Shown piece after piece: positions 16,918 through 26,670 of a DNA stretch of 64,000 bases (position 1 is the stretch's first letter; each line of letters starts with the position of its first letter). The stretch is taken from assembly GCF_009765785.1 (NCBI RefSeq), contig NZ_LMUT01000012.1, forward strand, positions 1,305,239 through 1,369,238, given 5' to 3'. Below the pieces are notes generated by a model. That model saw only the letters and a list, made by a program, of their open reading frames with translations. It was not told where the DNA came from and did no database searches. This stretch comes from Granulicella sp. L46 (GTDB lineage: Bacteria; Acidobacteriota; Terriglobia; Terriglobales; Acidobacteriaceae). The position numbers were made by a program, and so were the translations under genes.

Positions 16918-17066
16918 CGGTTCTACCTCGCGAGTAGCCTGGGAAGGTTCTACCGTGCCGCCGGCAACGTACCAGCACGCTAAGGGCCAGTTTATCGCGC
17001 AATCGTAGAAAAAGATTAAACTTCGGAACCTATTTAGCTACCCCAATGCATTCGTGGGTATTTTCG

Positions 17067-17795
17067 CTAAACGAGGGAGAATCCCTCTCCGAGGTACACA
17101 CGCTTTACGTCAAGATCTCGTCCAAGCTCGCCTGGAGTTCCGGTCCGGAAGATGCGACCCTCGTTGATGATGTAAGCGCGGTCCGTAACGGACAGCGTCT
17201 CACGAACATTGTGGTCAGTGATAAGGACGCCGATGCCGGAGGCTTTGAGATCAAAGATGATCTGCTGAAGTTCCAGAACCGCGATCGGGTCAATTCCGGA
17301 AAACGGCTCATCGAGCAGGATGAAGGCCGGCTCAATCGCCAGGCAGCGAGCAATTTCCACTCGACGGCGCTCTCCCCCGGACAACGCGTACCCGCGGGTC
17401 TTGCGCACATGTCCCAAATTCAATTGAGAAATAAGACTTTCAGTTCGCTTGCGCCGCACCTCCCAGGTTAAGTGCTGTGTTTCAAGCACGGCCAGGATGT
17501 TTTCCTCGACGGACAAGTTTCGGAAGACCGATGGTTCTTGCGGAAGATAACTGATGCGATGCTCGCGGGCACGCAGATACATGGGGGTACGGGTGATGTC
17601 GGCTCCGTCGGTGAGAATGCGGCCCGAGTCTGGCCGCACCAGGCCGACAATCATATAGAACGAGGTCGTCTTGCCCGCTCCGTTCGGCCCGAGTAAGCCT
17701 ACAACCTCGCCCTGACGGATTTGCAGGCTGACGCCGCGCACTACCTGGCGACCGCCATAGGCCTTCGTCAACTCCTCAGTCTCGAGGGTCTTCAT
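17067..17795 (-). CDS. lptB: LPS export ABC transporter ATPase LptB
   Basis: 242 residues from the ATG at 17795 ([15 protein letters not shown]). The longer open frame to 17852 overlaps the upstream gene and is unlikely. Walker [10 protein letters not shown], signature [16 protein letters not shown], Walker [14 protein letters not shown] and a switch His in DHNVRETL are all present. LptB powers extraction of LPS from the inner membrane with LptF/LptG, which are not in this window. The gene starts 4 bases after the lptCA stop, indicating an operon. Confidence 0.93.
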   Translation of the reverse strand: MKTLETEELTKAYGGRQVVRGVSLQIRQGEVVGLLGPNGAGKTTSFYMIVGLVRPDSGRILTDGADITRTPMYLRAREHRISYLPQEPSVFRNLSVEENILAVLETQHLTWEVRRKRTESLISQLNLGHVRKTRGYALSGGERRRVEIARCLAIEPAFILLDEPFSGIDPIAVLELQQIIFDLKASGIGVLITDHNVRETLSVTDRAYIINEGRIFRTGTPGELGRDLDVKRVYLGEGFSLV

Positions 17796-17799
17796 CTGG

Positions 17800-20313
17800 C
17801 TATTGCCTCTCTTCTTTTTTGCCTGGATGAACGTATGTTTCTGTGTGCACACGTCCCCCTTTACCCTTTGGCGCGCCCTGTTCCCCGGCTACCACAATCG
17901 TACTACCTGCGTTGCCAAAGATGAGTGTGGCGCCGGTCACGCTCCCTTGCAGTGTGTCCGTGATGTGCGCCGGATTGGAAGGCGTGCCCGTCAAGACGTA
18001 ATTTGCCTTGGCGGCCGTATAGAGCAATTGCTCGCCTGTACCGTGACGGCCAGGCTGGTCGATCTGGACGGTGCCGTAGATGACCACCCGATCGATTGAC
18101 CCGTTGAACGGATTCGGTTGGCTGGGCAAATTTGATACGGGATGCATTGCGGGTGGAGCATGAGTAGGGGTGAGGAAGGCAACAGCATGTTGTCCACGCA
18201 CTTCACCCATCGTGCCATCGATCGTGACGCCGTCGGAGAATGTCGCCTCCCGCTGTAGATCGTTGTAGTCCATCTTCGGACTGGCGACCCGGATCACGCT
18301 AGGCAGGTGAGGAGGCGCTCCTGACTTCGATGGAAAGGCATTCGAGGCCAGAATGGCGTGGACGAGGCCATCTGGCTTGCCGGGCCGCGCGCTGAAGGTT
18401 CGCTTGATGCCATCGAATAGGAGTGTGGCGGCCTGGACCTGCGACGCGTCCTGCCACATGCGCGCGGGCGCTGCATCTGTGCCATAGAAGGTGGCAAACC
18501 GCGTCGCATGGTCGAAGTGCGCGCTAGCGGCCAAGATGTGCGTCACCGGCTCGGGCTTGGAGCTCGAAGAGGAATTCGGTGTCTTCGGCGAGGAGTTCTG
18601 GAACGTGGCCTGCACACCGCCGCTCGCTTCCGCGTCCTGCGTGCTTTGGTTCAACGAAACGGTCGGCGCAACGACTGAGCCGTTTTCACTATCCAGGTGA
18701 ACACCGCCCGTGAGCGTGAGGATCTGGGATTGGCCGTCATAGGTTGCACGCTCCGCTGTGCCATTGGTTGCAGAGCCTACCGTGGTTGACCCAGGCTTTG
18801 CAGCAGCTCGGTCATGGATGACGACATTGCCGGTCTGAACCGCTGACACGATGCTCATCGTGCCACTTTCAGATGACGCAACATCCGTATGGGGAGCTGC
18901 GAAGAGAATCACGAGAGTGTCGCCGGTACTGATCTCCTGCTCTCCGAGGGGCGCGTCCTGTTGCAGTTGCGTGTGGCCGGTTCCGTAGAGCCTCTCCGGA
19001 TGCACTTTGCGGTCGGCCGTCTGCGTAAAGGTCGTACGAAGGTCATCTGCGCTTACCTGCACGTTCTTAAGCGCAGGAGGCTTGGAGCTATCTGCGGGGG
19101 CTCCCTTGGTCTGCGCGGCGAGCGACTGGCCGCTCGCATGCGCTGAGCCAATCGCATGAATCTCGGTGAGATGGGATGGCGACTTACCCTGGCCTGGAGC
19201 AAAGATGGCGATGATCTTTGCTCCGTCCATTGAGCGTGTTAAGCCGCTTGGAGTCGACTTGCGATCGACCATAGAGAGCTTGGCTGTGCCAGTGGCCATG
19301 AGCTTCGTCGGCTGACCTTGCGCATTCATAACCACATCCACAACGGCTGCCGAACCGTGTGCTGGCCTGACTGGATTGCTATCTACCATCACCACATCGC
19401 CGGTCAATTTTGCAGTCTGAGGGATCGACTGGGCGTTTAGCGTGGCATCAAGATGATTTGCCGTGATCTGCTGGGTCTTATCCGTCAGAACCACGTGATT
19501 GTTGCCCTGCACGCTTTCGATCGAACCATCGTGGCGGAGATAAATCACTGCAGCGTCCGCCGTCATCTTGCGCCCGTCGGAGGTAACGACAGGCGTTGTG
19601 AGGTTCGCGATGCTCTCATCGCGACTCATGTCGGCATGCGCAGCCGTCACATGAAGAGGCTTTCCGTGCGCCAACCCGTCCATATGAACGTTGGCCAAAA
19701 GTTTGAGCGTGTTCTCATTGGTGTTGAACTCGGCGCCAAGTGCGGTGCAGGTCATGTCGCCGTAGTTGAACTCCACTTGCTCATCGGTTGCTGCTACTCC
19801 AAGCTTGCGCATGTAAACCAATCCACTGGTGCGAACGTGGATAACGGGAGCCGAAGCTGGGCGTGGTCTGGAGGTCTGGATCTCGGTCTGGGTCTGGGTG
19901 CGGCCGCCGTTCGCCAGGCCCTGGGGCGGCTGGATGTCCATGAAGACTTCGCCTTTGGCCCGCGCCACCTGCGCATTCTCGTCGTACTCCATCTCGGACC
20001 CGTAGATGTGGTCCGCGGCATCGCCGTTGCGGTTGTAGAGCAGCAGTTCGGCGTCGTGCAAGGCGTACTTGCCACCACCCAGCGTGCTCTCGGTCTTGGC
20101 GCGGATGGTGAAAATCTTCTTGCCCTTGAGTGACTGAGAATAGGTAACGCCGTTCGAGTCGTGAGTGATAGAGACGCCGGAGCGGGCGATGATCTGTCGA
20201 TACTCCTTGAGTGCTCGGTAGCGGCCGTAACCGATGAACACGGCCAGAACGAAGACCAGAAGCAAGGCTCCTGCAATCAGTACCCACCGAAGTCTTTGTA
20301 TCGACAGTCGCAT
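17800..20313 (-). CDS. Fused LptC-LptA-type LPS transport protein
   Basis: 837 residues. A single N-terminal membrane anchor (about 9-28, [20 protein letters not shown]) leads into an LptC-like domain (~38-130: [34 protein letters not shown]). The rest is a long series of OstA/LptA-like beta-strand repeats (for example [18 protein letters not shown] and TATFSDG-type turns) with Pro/Ser-rich linkers. E. coli LptC (~190) and LptA (~185) are separate and much shorter. A single chain this long could form much of the periplasmic bridge. It precedes lptB directly. The start [10 protein letters not shown] is well placed before the anchor. Confidence 0.82.
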   Translation of the reverse strand: MRLSIQRLRWVLIAGALLLVFVLAVFIGYGRYRALKEYRQIIARSGVSITHDSNGVTYSQSLKGKKIFTIRAKTESTLGGGKYALHDAELLLYNRNGDAADHIYGSEMEYDENAQVARAKGEVFMDIQPPQGLANGGRTQTQTEIQTSRPRPASAPVIHVRTSGLVYMRKLGVAATDEQVEFNYGDMTCTALGAEFNTNENTLKLLANVHMDGLAHGKPLHVTAAHADMSRDESIANLTTPVVTSDGRKMTADAAVIYLRHDGSIESVQGNNHVVLTDKTQQITANHLDATLNAQSIPQTAKLTGDVVMVDSNPVRPAHGSAAVVDVVMNAQGQPTKLMATGTAKLSMVDRKSTPSGLTRSMDGAKIIAIFAPGQGKSPSHLTEIHAIGSAHASGQSLAAQTKGAPADSSKPPALKNVQVSADDLRTTFTQTADRKVHPERLYGTGHTQLQQDAPLGEQEISTGDTLVILFAAPHTDVASSESGTMSIVSAVQTGNVVIHDRAAAKPGSTTVGSATNGTAERATYDGQSQILTLTGGVHLDSENGSVVAPTVSLNQSTQDAEASGGVQATFQNSSPKTPNSSSSSKPEPVTHILAASAHFDHATRFATFYGTDAAPARMWQDASQVQAATLLFDGIKRTFSARPGKPDGLVHAILASNAFPSKSGAPPHLPSVIRVASPKMDYNDLQREATFSDGVTIDGTMGEVRGQHAVAFLTPTHAPPAMHPVSNLPSQPNPFNGSIDRVVIYGTVQIDQPGRHGTGEQLLYTAAKANYVLTGTPSNPAHITDTLQGSVTGATLIFGNAGSTIVVAGEQGAPKGKGGRVHTETYVHPGKKEERQ

Positions 20314-20446
20314 CGTTCTTCTGTGTTCCCTGTCTCTATCTTCTCATTGTGGCGGAGTGGTCTGGCACAACGTGGGACGCTTGTCGCAGACGGTAAGACG
20401 AACGAATCGATAGAAAAGATAGGTGTCCGATCGATAGAATAGGGAT

Positions 20447-21106
20447 ATGGCCGATCAGTTATATCTCAGTTTGTGGTATCCGAACTTCCGGTTGGAGTCG
20501 CTTCCGGCGGCTTTGGTGGGCGTGCTGCGGCAGTTTGCCGTGATTGCCAAGGATGGGCAGGCGAACAGCGCGCTTGGTCGCGTGGCAGCGGCGAGTGTGT
20601 ATCCGATCGACTGGACGGAGTCGCCGACCTATCAGCGTATCTATGTGAACGACGAGCGGGCGCAGACTTCGGAGGATACCGAGGGATCGATCATCGAGAA
20701 CGCCGTTGCCGAGGCCACCGAACAATTGCACGATGACATGGCCTACGAGTTCGAGATGCGCTGGATGCTGTGGCTGCCGGATCCGGCAGGAGCAGGATTG
20801 GATACGGCTTGGCGGCTCGAGCCTTGGCGAGTCAAGATTACAGGGTTTGGGCCGCAGTTCGACGCCGGAAGCTTTGAGCAGAATGGCCAGATTCGGGTGG
20901 ACTTTGGGCTGGATACGCCCTGGGTGCTCGAGGACGAGTCGCTGGACGAGGACGCCGCGGAACGGATCAAGCACAATGTGGAGAAGCTGCTCGCGTTCAC
21001 GCTGAGCGTGGAGAAGCACTGTGGGATCTCCAGCCGATTGCTGTGGACCGAGAGCGGCGAGCCACTGGCGGAAAAGCTGATTGCCCGCTTGCAGCGGCTA
21101 AATTGA
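20447..21106 (+). CDS. Conserved-looking protein of unknown function
   Basis: 219 residues from an ATG preceded by AGGGAT. I do not recognise the family. It is soluble and acidic, with no signal peptide or membrane segment. It starts MADQLYLSLWYPNF and contains many Trp residues (WYPNF, MRWMLWLPD, TAWRLEPWR), an acidic stretch DESLDEDAAERIK and a C-terminal helix. The codon pattern is that of a real gene. It stands alone on the + strand between the divergent lptCA and the convergent glyS. A probable terminator follows at 21109-21130. It may be specific to Acidobacteria; function cannot be inferred. Confidence 0.75.
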   Translation: MADQLYLSLWYPNFRLESLPAALVGVLRQFAVIAKDGQANSALGRVAAASVYPIDWTESPTYQRIYVNDERAQTSEDTEGSIIENAVAEATEQLHDDMAYEFEMRWMLWLPDPAGAGLDTAWRLEPWRVKITGFGPQFDAGSFEQNGQIRVDFGLDTPWVLEDESLDEDAAERIKHNVEKLLAFTLSVEKHCGISSRLLWTESGEPLAEKLIARLQRLN

Positions 21107-21108
21107 GG

Positions 21109-21130
21109 CTTACCCCCCGGGGTGCTTTTT
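21109..21130 (+). terminator. Probable intrinsic terminator after the 219-residue protein gene
   Basis: A GC-rich hairpin ACCCCCCGGGGT is followed by GCTTTTT on the + strand, three bases beyond the stop codon of the gene ending at 21106. The loop is short, so the fold is not ideal. Confidence 0.5.
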
Positions 21131-21212
21131 GACCCAAAGTCTTGAGAGAAGTACCGATGGGCTTGGACTTTATGGCAGCCTGACCGGTGGTGGGCACTCT
21201 TGTTCGAGGGGG

Positions 21213-23306
21213 TTAGCCGGCGGTGACGATCTCGGAGAAGTCGGCGATACGGGAGAGGTCCTCGAGGGTGCGATTGAGGAGCGCGAGCCGGTTGGCGCGG
21301 ATGTCGTCCTCGGGAGACATGACCATGACCTTGTCAAAAAAGTCATCGATGGAGGGGCGGAGGGCGGCGATCACGCGAAGAGCCTCGCCATAGTTGCGTT
21401 CACGCTGAAGCTCCTGGATCGCGGAAGCCGCTGCACTGGCTGTGACGGCGAGAAGCTTCTCCGCGGGGTCTAGAAGAAGATCGTGGTCGACGATCGACGG
21501 GGGGACGTCCCCCTTCGCATGGGCCTGGGTGAGGATGTTCTTCATGCGTTTGAAGGCGGCGGAGACGGCGAGGAAATCTTCGCTGCCGCGGACGGCGGTG
21601 ACGGCTTCGGCGCGGGCTACGAGGTCGCGGAGGTCGTCGGTGCCAGCGGCCATCGCGGCTTTGACGACGTCATAGGCTTGATCACAGCCCTCTCGTAGAT
21701 AGAAATCGATGCGTTCGGCGAAGAAGGCCAGAAGCCTGACCTCTGTGTCCTGTGCTGGCGTTGTGGAGTCTATGACGTCACTCAGCAAGATGGGCAGAGA
21801 CGACTCGGCCAAGATGCGCACGATGGAGTTCGCGGCCCTACGGAGGGCGAAGGGGTCCTTGGATCCAGTGGGTTCCATACCGAGCCGAAACATTCCGGCA
21901 ATCGTATCGATGCGGTCGGCGGTGCCAAGAATCGCGCCTTCTGGCGAGCGTGGAATCGTATCCTTCGCGGAGGCAGGCAGATACTGGTCGTAGATCGCGT
22001 CAGCGACGGTGGCGGGAAGGCCTTGCGAGCGGGCGTACAGGCCGCCGATGATGCCCTGCAGCTCGGTAAATTCCTTAACGAGGTCGGTGGTGAGATCGGT
22101 CTTGGCGAGAAGCGCTGCCTCGGAAATTGCCTTCTCGTCCAACGCGCAACCTCGTTCAATCGCAAACGTCGCGAGACGCTGCGCAATCACAGCAACACGC
22201 TCGGATTTTTGTGCATAGCTGCCGAGGTCCTTTTGGAAGGTGACGTTTCCGAGCAGCTTCACGCGATTGGTGAGCGGGGTTCGCTGGTCGAACTCCCAGA
22301 AGAAGCGGGCATCGTTGAAGCGGGCGCGGAGGACCCGCTCGTTGCCCTGCTTGATGATCGGCGTGCTGATTTCGTCAAGAGCGATGTTGGTGACGGTGAG
22401 GAAGTGGGGGGCTAGCTTGCCGTTGCTGTCTTCTACCGCGAAGTACTTCTGGTGGTCGCGCATCACCGTGACCAGTACTTCCTCAGGAAGCTCGAGATAG
22501 GAGGCCTCGAAGTTGCCGAGGAGGACATCGGGCCATTCCGTGAGGTGGGTGACGGCGTCGACAAGTGCGTGGTCTTCGCGCCAGCGAGCGTTGGGGATCG
22601 CACGAGTTACATGGTCAAGGGCCTTGCGGATCTTTTGGCGGCGCACTTCTACGTCGGCCAGGACGTATTCGCCTTCAAGCTGAGCCAGGTAGCTGTGGGG
22701 GGTGACGATCTCAAACGGCTCGCCGGTGGAGAGGACGCGGTGGCCGTAGGTTGCGCGGCCGGCGGTCTTGCCAGCGAAAGTGAGCGGCACGATTTCATCG
22801 CCGAGCAGGCAGGCGAGCCAGAGGACGGGGCGGACGAAGCGCTCGGGTTTGCCAGCACGCCAGTACATGTTCTTGGCCCAGTAAATTGCTGCGATTTCCT
22901 TGGGAAGCTCCAAGGCGAGGACTTCGGCGGCGGTGCGGCCGCGCTTGAGGGTGGCTGCGGCCAGATAGTCGCCCTTCGACGTGGAGATGGTCTTGAGGCC
23001 GGAGACGGCAACGCCGGACTTGCGAGCAAAGGCTTCGGCGGCGGGGGTTGGGACACCGTCCTTGAAGGCGATCTTGACGGCGGGACCGGTGGTCTCTTCG
23101 GTGATGTCGGGTTGCTGGGTGAGAACGCCGCGGACAAGGACGGCGAGGCGGCGGGGGGTGGAGTAAGAATGCGCGATGGGGTCACCGACAACGAGCTGCT
23201 CGCGCGCGAGGAGGCCGAGGGTACGCTTGAGGAGCTCGGCCTGGGCGGAGGCGAGCATGCGCGCTGGGACTTCTTCTAAACCGATCTCGAGTAAAAAATC
23301 TGGCAT
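21213..23306 (-). CDS. glyS: Glycine--tRNA ligase beta subunit
   Basis: 697 residues, the usual length. Recognisable parts are the N terminus MPDFLLEIGLEEVPARML, the block MRDHQKYFAVEDSNGKLAPHFL, the HD-like region, and a C-terminal DALR-type anticodon-binding domain ending FFDKVMVMSPEDDIRANRLALL. With the alpha subunit it forms the heterotetrameric bacterial glycyl-tRNA synthetase. The beta subunit carries the tRNA-binding and anticodon parts. It follows glyQ by 21 bases on the same strand. Confidence 0.96.
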   Translation of the reverse strand: MPDFLLEIGLEEVPARMLASAQAELLKRTLGLLAREQLVVGDPIAHSYSTPRRLAVLVRGVLTQQPDITEETTGPAVKIAFKDGVPTPAAEAFARKSGVAVSGLKTISTSKGDYLAAATLKRGRTAAEVLALELPKEIAAIYWAKNMYWRAGKPERFVRPVLWLACLLGDEIVPLTFAGKTAGRATYGHRVLSTGEPFEIVTPHSYLAQLEGEYVLADVEVRRQKIRKALDHVTRAIPNARWREDHALVDAVTHLTEWPDVLLGNFEASYLELPEEVLVTVMRDHQKYFAVEDSNGKLAPHFLTVTNIALDEISTPIIKQGNERVLRARFNDARFFWEFDQRTPLTNRVKLLGNVTFQKDLGSYAQKSERVAVIAQRLATFAIERGCALDEKAISEAALLAKTDLTTDLVKEFTELQGIIGGLYARSQGLPATVADAIYDQYLPASAKDTIPRSPEGAILGTADRIDTIAGMFRLGMEPTGSKDPFALRRAANSIVRILAESSLPILLSDVIDSTTPAQDTEVRLLAFFAERIDFYLREGCDQAYDVVKAAMAAGTDDLRDLVARAEAVTAVRGSEDFLAVSAAFKRMKNILTQAHAKGDVPPSIVDHDLLLDPAEKLLAVTASAAASAIQELQRERNYGEALRVIAALRPSIDDFFDKVMVMSPEDDIRANRLALLNRTLEDLSRIADFSEIVTAG

Positions 23307-23327
23307 TTGGTTCCTAATTCGTTCTGG

Positions 23328-24284
23328 TTACGCGGCAGCGGTGAGTCTTCCCTGCTCGGCGTAGATCTTCGCGACGCCTACGATAAGGTTGCGGATGCGG
23401 GCCATGACGCCGACGCGCTCGGTGACGGAGATAGCGCCGCGGGCGTCGAGGAGATTGAAGGTGTGCGAGCACTTGAGCGCGAGCTCGTAGGCGCCCAAGG
23501 TTGGAAAGCGAAGAACCTGTAATGGGTCGGGGCTCTCTTCGACGAGCACTTCCTTGGCGCGGGCTAGCAGGGCGAGGCACTCGGCTTCGTAGAGCTCGAG
23601 GTGTTTCCAGAGGCTGGGAACGTCCGCGTAGTCGAAGGAATAGGCGCTGAATTGCTGCTCTTCATGCAAGCGAACCTGGCCGTAAGTCAGCTCGGCACCG
23701 GTTGCGGGATCACGGGACCAGACGATGTCGTAGATGCTGTCGAGGTCCTGGAGAAACTGTGCGATGCGCTCGAGGCCGTAGGTGATCTCGCCGGAGATGG
23801 GGTCGAGGTCCATCCCTCCGCACTGCTGGAAGTAGGTGAACTGCGTAATCTCCTGGCCGTCGAGCATGACCTGCCAGCCAACGCCCCATGCGCCTCCAAC
23901 GGGCCACTCCCAGTTGTCTTCTTCGAACTTGATGTCGTGCTGCGCAAGGTCAATGCCTATGGCTACCAGCGATTCCAGATATAGCTCCTGCACGCGCTCC
24001 GGCGGTGGCTTCAGGATCACTTGCAATTGCGTATGGCGAAACAGCCGGTTGGGATTTTCGCCGTAGCGACCGTCAGCGGGGCGCCGCGAGGGTTGCGCGT
24101 AGGCGATGCTGATGGGCTTAGGGCCAAGGACGCGCAGGAAGGTGTCGGGCGACATGGTGCCGGCGCCAACTTCGAGGTCGTAGGGCTGCTGGAGGACGCA
24201 GCCGTGCTCGGCCCAGAAGCGCTGCAGAGTGAAGAGCAGCTCCTGGAAGGTTAAGGCTTTCTTCTTTTCAACTACCGAAGGCAT
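23328..24284 (-). CDS. glyQ: Glycine--tRNA ligase alpha subunit
   Basis: 318 residues. The family start is clear: [33 protein letters not shown], then the blocks [28 protein letters not shown] and [22 protein letters not shown]. The alpha subunit holds the class II catalytic core that forms glycyl-adenylate. It lies immediately before glyS in the same direction, as in most bacteria with the two-subunit enzyme, and 9 bases downstream of an FMN-binding oxidase-like gene. Confidence 0.97.
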   Translation of the reverse strand: MPSVVEKKKALTFQELLFTLQRFWAEHGCVLQQPYDLEVGAGTMSPDTFLRVLGPKPISIAYAQPSRRPADGRYGENPNRLFRHTQLQVILKPPPERVQELYLESLVAIGIDLAQHDIKFEEDNWEWPVGGAWGVGWQVMLDGQEITQFTYFQQCGGMDLDPISGEITYGLERIAQFLQDLDSIYDIVWSRDPATGAELTYGQVRLHEEQQFSAYSFDYADVPSLWKHLELYEAECLALLARAKEVLVEESPDPLQVLRFPTLGAYELALKCSHTFNLLDARGAISVTERVGVMARIRNLIVGVAKIYAEQGRLTAAA

Positions 24285-24293
24285 CCCATGATT

Positions 24294-24845
24294 CTAAATG
24301 CCGCGTGCGAATTCTTCTTCGGTGAAGCGCGGTGTGATGTGCTGGGAGCAGTTCCAGTCGTAGGCGACGATGGAGATGACGACGATGCGCTCGATCTTTG
24401 CAGGATAGGCGGTCTGGTGGAATCTAGCTTCGAGCGCAGGGTCCTGGCCGAGTTCGACGATGCGGGCGTGGCCGATAATCTTGAGCCGCGCCTGATGGGG
24501 ATAGTCCATCAGGAACAGAGCGACGCGGTCGTTAGTGGCGAGGTTGCCGGCGGTGATGTACTGCTTGTTACCGGCGAAGTCGGCGAAGGCGAGGGTCCGG
24601 CCGTTGAGGACCTGCAGAACGCCGGCGGGGCCGCCGCGATGCTGGATATAGGGCCAGCCGTCCTCGGTGACGGAGCCGAGGTAGAAGCTGTCGCGAGCGG
24701 CGATGAACTGCTCCTCGAAGTCACCGAGGGATTCGTCGCGGGGGCCGAGGGCGGCGAGGCGCTCGTACTGCGCGCGGGAGTTATGTAGTTCCTGCAAACG
24801 CTTGGCGGCGGGAGAGAACATCGTTTTCGCGAACTTACTGCCCAT
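24294..24845 (-). CDS. Pyridoxamine 5'-phosphate oxidase-like FMN-binding protein
   Basis: 183 residues. The split-barrel pattern is visible: FIAARDSFYLGSVTEDGWPYIQHRGG, then FADFAGNKQYITAGNLATNDRVALFLMDYP and LKIIGHARIVE. Such proteins bind FMN or F420 and reduce or oxidise small molecules; the true PdxH residues are not evident, so a general flavin oxidoreductase role is the safe reading. It stops 9 bases before the glyQ start and follows recO by 49 bases, so it may be co-transcribed with glyQS by chance rather than function. Confidence 0.82.
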   Translation of the reverse strand: MGSKFAKTMFSPAAKRLQELHNSRAQYERLAALGPRDESLGDFEEQFIAARDSFYLGSVTEDGWPYIQHRGGPAGVLQVLNGRTLAFADFAGNKQYITAGNLATNDRVALFLMDYPHQARLKIIGHARIVELGQDPALEARFHQTAYPAKIERIVVISIVAYDWNCSQHITPRFTEEEFARGI

Positions 24846-24894
24846 GGGGTCCTCGTACAGTTAGAGTGCGCCCGCGCTGACGGGTTGCGGGAAT

Positions 24895-25644
24895 TTACGG
24901 GTTCAGGGCAGCAGCGCTACGGAGGCGCCGTTCGAGGTGTCGCTCCAGCGTCGCAATGGCGAAGGCGCGGAGGTCGGCGGAGCGCGTTGAGGGCCAGGGT
25001 TCGGCGAGGAGATCGGCCAGGGGGGTCCGAAAGATGCGGTTGGTCTCCGAGACAGAAGCTGCGGTGAGGGCGCGGCTCCCGGGGCGGCGGTCGTCGTAGC
25101 AGGTGACGCCGTCCGCGGTTGGCGACCAGTAGACGGTTTGGTTGCGGAGGTCGAGACCGCAGGCAGCGCAATGGCCTAGCTCTGGCATCCAGCCCATCAA
25201 GCGGTTCATCCAGAGACAGAAGTAGAGCGTGGGGAGGTAGACATTCTCGGATCGAAGGCTGGTCAGGACGGTAACAGCCAAGCGGTAGATGTTGTCCTCG
25301 GGGGCCTGGTCGGGCATGGCTTCTTCTAGGACTTCGGTGACGAGTTGGAGGCCGGCGAGGCGCAGAGTTTCGATGGGCGCCATGAGCGGGGACCAGAGGA
25401 TTTCGAACTGGTCGAGGCGGACGAGGTCCTGTTTGGGTCGCTCAGTGTAGTGGGCGCGGACCTGCGTGGCGGGCTCGAGCGCTCCGCCGAAACGCTTGCG
25501 CGACTTCATCGCGTGGCGGGCGACACCTTTGACCTTGCCTTGGTCCCGGGTGAAGAGCGAGACGAGCAGGTCGGCCTCGTGGAAGGGCCAGGTGCGGAGG
25601 ACGATGGCCTCGCCGTGATGTTGGATTTGGCGGCCTTCAGGCAT
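24895..25644 (-). CDS. recO: DNA repair protein RecO
   Basis: 249 residues starting at the ATG at 25644 (MPEGRQIQHHGEAIVLRTWPF). The frame is open much further upstream but that extension is low-complexity Ser/Thr/Pro sequence antisense to the next gene, so it is rejected. The N-terminal OB fold (AIVLRTWPFHEADLLVSLFTRDQGKVKGVARHA) and the helical, zinc-finger-like C-terminal part (GHCAACGLDL) identify RecO. It loads RecA on SSB-coated DNA with RecR. One of the usual four zinc cysteines seems to be missing. Confidence 0.92.
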   Translation of the reverse strand: MPEGRQIQHHGEAIVLRTWPFHEADLLVSLFTRDQGKVKGVARHAMKSRKRFGGALEPATQVRAHYTERPKQDLVRLDQFEILWSPLMAPIETLRLAGLQLVTEVLEEAMPDQAPEDNIYRLAVTVLTSLRSENVYLPTLYFCLWMNRLMGWMPELGHCAACGLDLRNQTVYWSPTADGVTCYDDRRPGSRALTAASVSETNRIFRTPLADLLAEPWPSTRSADLRAFAIATLERHLERRLRSAAALNP

Positions 25645-25690
25645 AGGGACAGAGTGTAGAGGAAAGAGAGTAGGGGATAGAGAAAATAGG

Positions 25691-26143
25691 TTAGCGGTTG
25701 AACTGGCGGAGGTGGTGGTCGGCGTGGAGATAGCCCCAGCGCATCCAGTCGGTGTGTTGCATGGAGCCGAAGAACGGGTGGTCGCGGGTGTGTTTGGTGA
25801 GGGCGCAGAAGTTGTCGAGCGCCGTGAGCAGGGTTTCGTGATCGTGCTCGAAGGTGCTGCAGGACATGCCGGGAGCGTCGAGTTTGAGCTGCGGGATGGT
25901 GGTTGTGGAGTGCGGCCAGGGCGTGGGGAGTTTGGGCGCGAATTGCTTAACCACGCCTGGAGGATAAGGGAGAGAGATGAATTCGACCGGAGTATCGGCG
26001 AGGGCATAGAGGTAGGCTTCGCGAACGTGGCAGATCATTTGATCGACGGTCATGATGCCCCACTGGGGCACGTCGGAGGGTGTGAGGCTCCGGATGCGTG
26101 TACTGATCTCGGCGGCGTCCTCGGGGTGGGCTAGCGTCTTCAT
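25691..26143 (-). CDS. DinB-superfamily protein (DUF1569-like)
   Basis: 150 residues. The pattern of four helices with metal-binding histidines is visible: WGIMTVDQMICHVREAYLYAL near the N terminus and a C-terminal HTDWMRWGYLHADHHLRQF, where the HADHH group is typical. DinB-like proteins are metal-dependent thiol-S-transferase or hydrolase-like folds; most are uncharacterised. The gene lies between recO and a ferredoxin on the same strand. The family call is fairly secure and the substrate unknown. Confidence 0.75.
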   Translation of the reverse strand: MKTLAHPEDAAEISTRIRSLTPSDVPQWGIMTVDQMICHVREAYLYALADTPVEFISLPYPPGVVKQFAPKLPTPWPHSTTTIPQLKLDAPGMSCSTFEHDHETLLTALDNFCALTKHTRDHPFFGSMQHTDWMRWGYLHADHHLRQFNR

Positions 26144-26204
26144 AGACTCAGGAGATCAGGGTACGCGAAAGGGGAAGGCCGGGCCTTAAATGCGAAGCGC
26201 GCAA

Positions 26205-26239
26205 CTTAAATACAAAGCGCGCAGCCATGGCTGCGCGCT
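26205..26239 (-). terminator. Terminator with 24-base perfect palindrome after the ferredoxin gene
   Basis: 26216-26239 is a perfect palindrome (AGCGCGCAGCC and its complement around ATGGCT). On the - strand it is followed by TTTGTATTTAA. It lies 32 bases beyond the ferredoxin stop and reads as an intrinsic terminator. Confidence 0.7.
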
Positions 26240-26271
26240 CGTGTGAAGAATCAGTAGCGGGAGAGATTGGT

Positions 26272-26532
26272 CTAGCGGCCGAAGTGGGATGCGTTCTTTT
26301 CGCGAAACTCTTCCCACTTTTCGGGCAGGTCGTCGCTGCCGAAGATCGCGGAGACCGGGCAGACGGGAACACACGCGCCACAGTCAATGCACTCGACAGG
26401 ATCGATGAAGAGCTGATCGTCGGTTTCGGCACCGTCCTCGTCAGCCTTGGGGTGAATACAATCTACCGGACAAGCGTCCACACACGCCCGATCCTTGGTG
26501 CCAATGCAGGGTTCCGCGATTACATACGCCAT
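26272..26532 (-). CDS. Seven-iron ferredoxin (3Fe-4S plus 4Fe-4S)
   Basis: 86 residues. The first motif is C9-x7-C17-x3-C21-P with C25 free, and the second is C48-x2-C51-x2-C54-x3-C58-P. By comparison with Azotobacter ferredoxin I, C9, C17 and C58 would hold the 3Fe-4S cluster, and C21, C48, C51 and C54 the 4Fe-4S cluster. It is a low-potential electron carrier in the cytoplasm; the partner enzyme is unknown. The gene stands alone, with 138 bases of empty sequence upstream and a strong terminator downstream. Confidence 0.9.
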   Translation of the reverse strand: MAYVIAEPCIGTKDRACVDACPVDCIHPKADEDGAETDDQLFIDPVECIDCGACVPVCPVSAIFGSDDLPEKWEEFREKNASHFGR

Positions 26533-26670
26533 CTCAATTTCTCCTTGATACTGCTTTAACTCAAAACTTCACGAGTAGTGTACTCATTTTAGCAATAAAG
26601 CCGGAATGGTCTGAAGAGAGGCCATAAATTTACGGTAATCGGTTTGAGGCCTGGTTTGCTTTGGAATTGG

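Noticed and set aside
24895-26007. 370-codon version of recO starting at 26007
   Set aside because: The extra 120 residues are low-complexity and overlap the DinB-like gene; RecO homology begins at the ATG at 25644.
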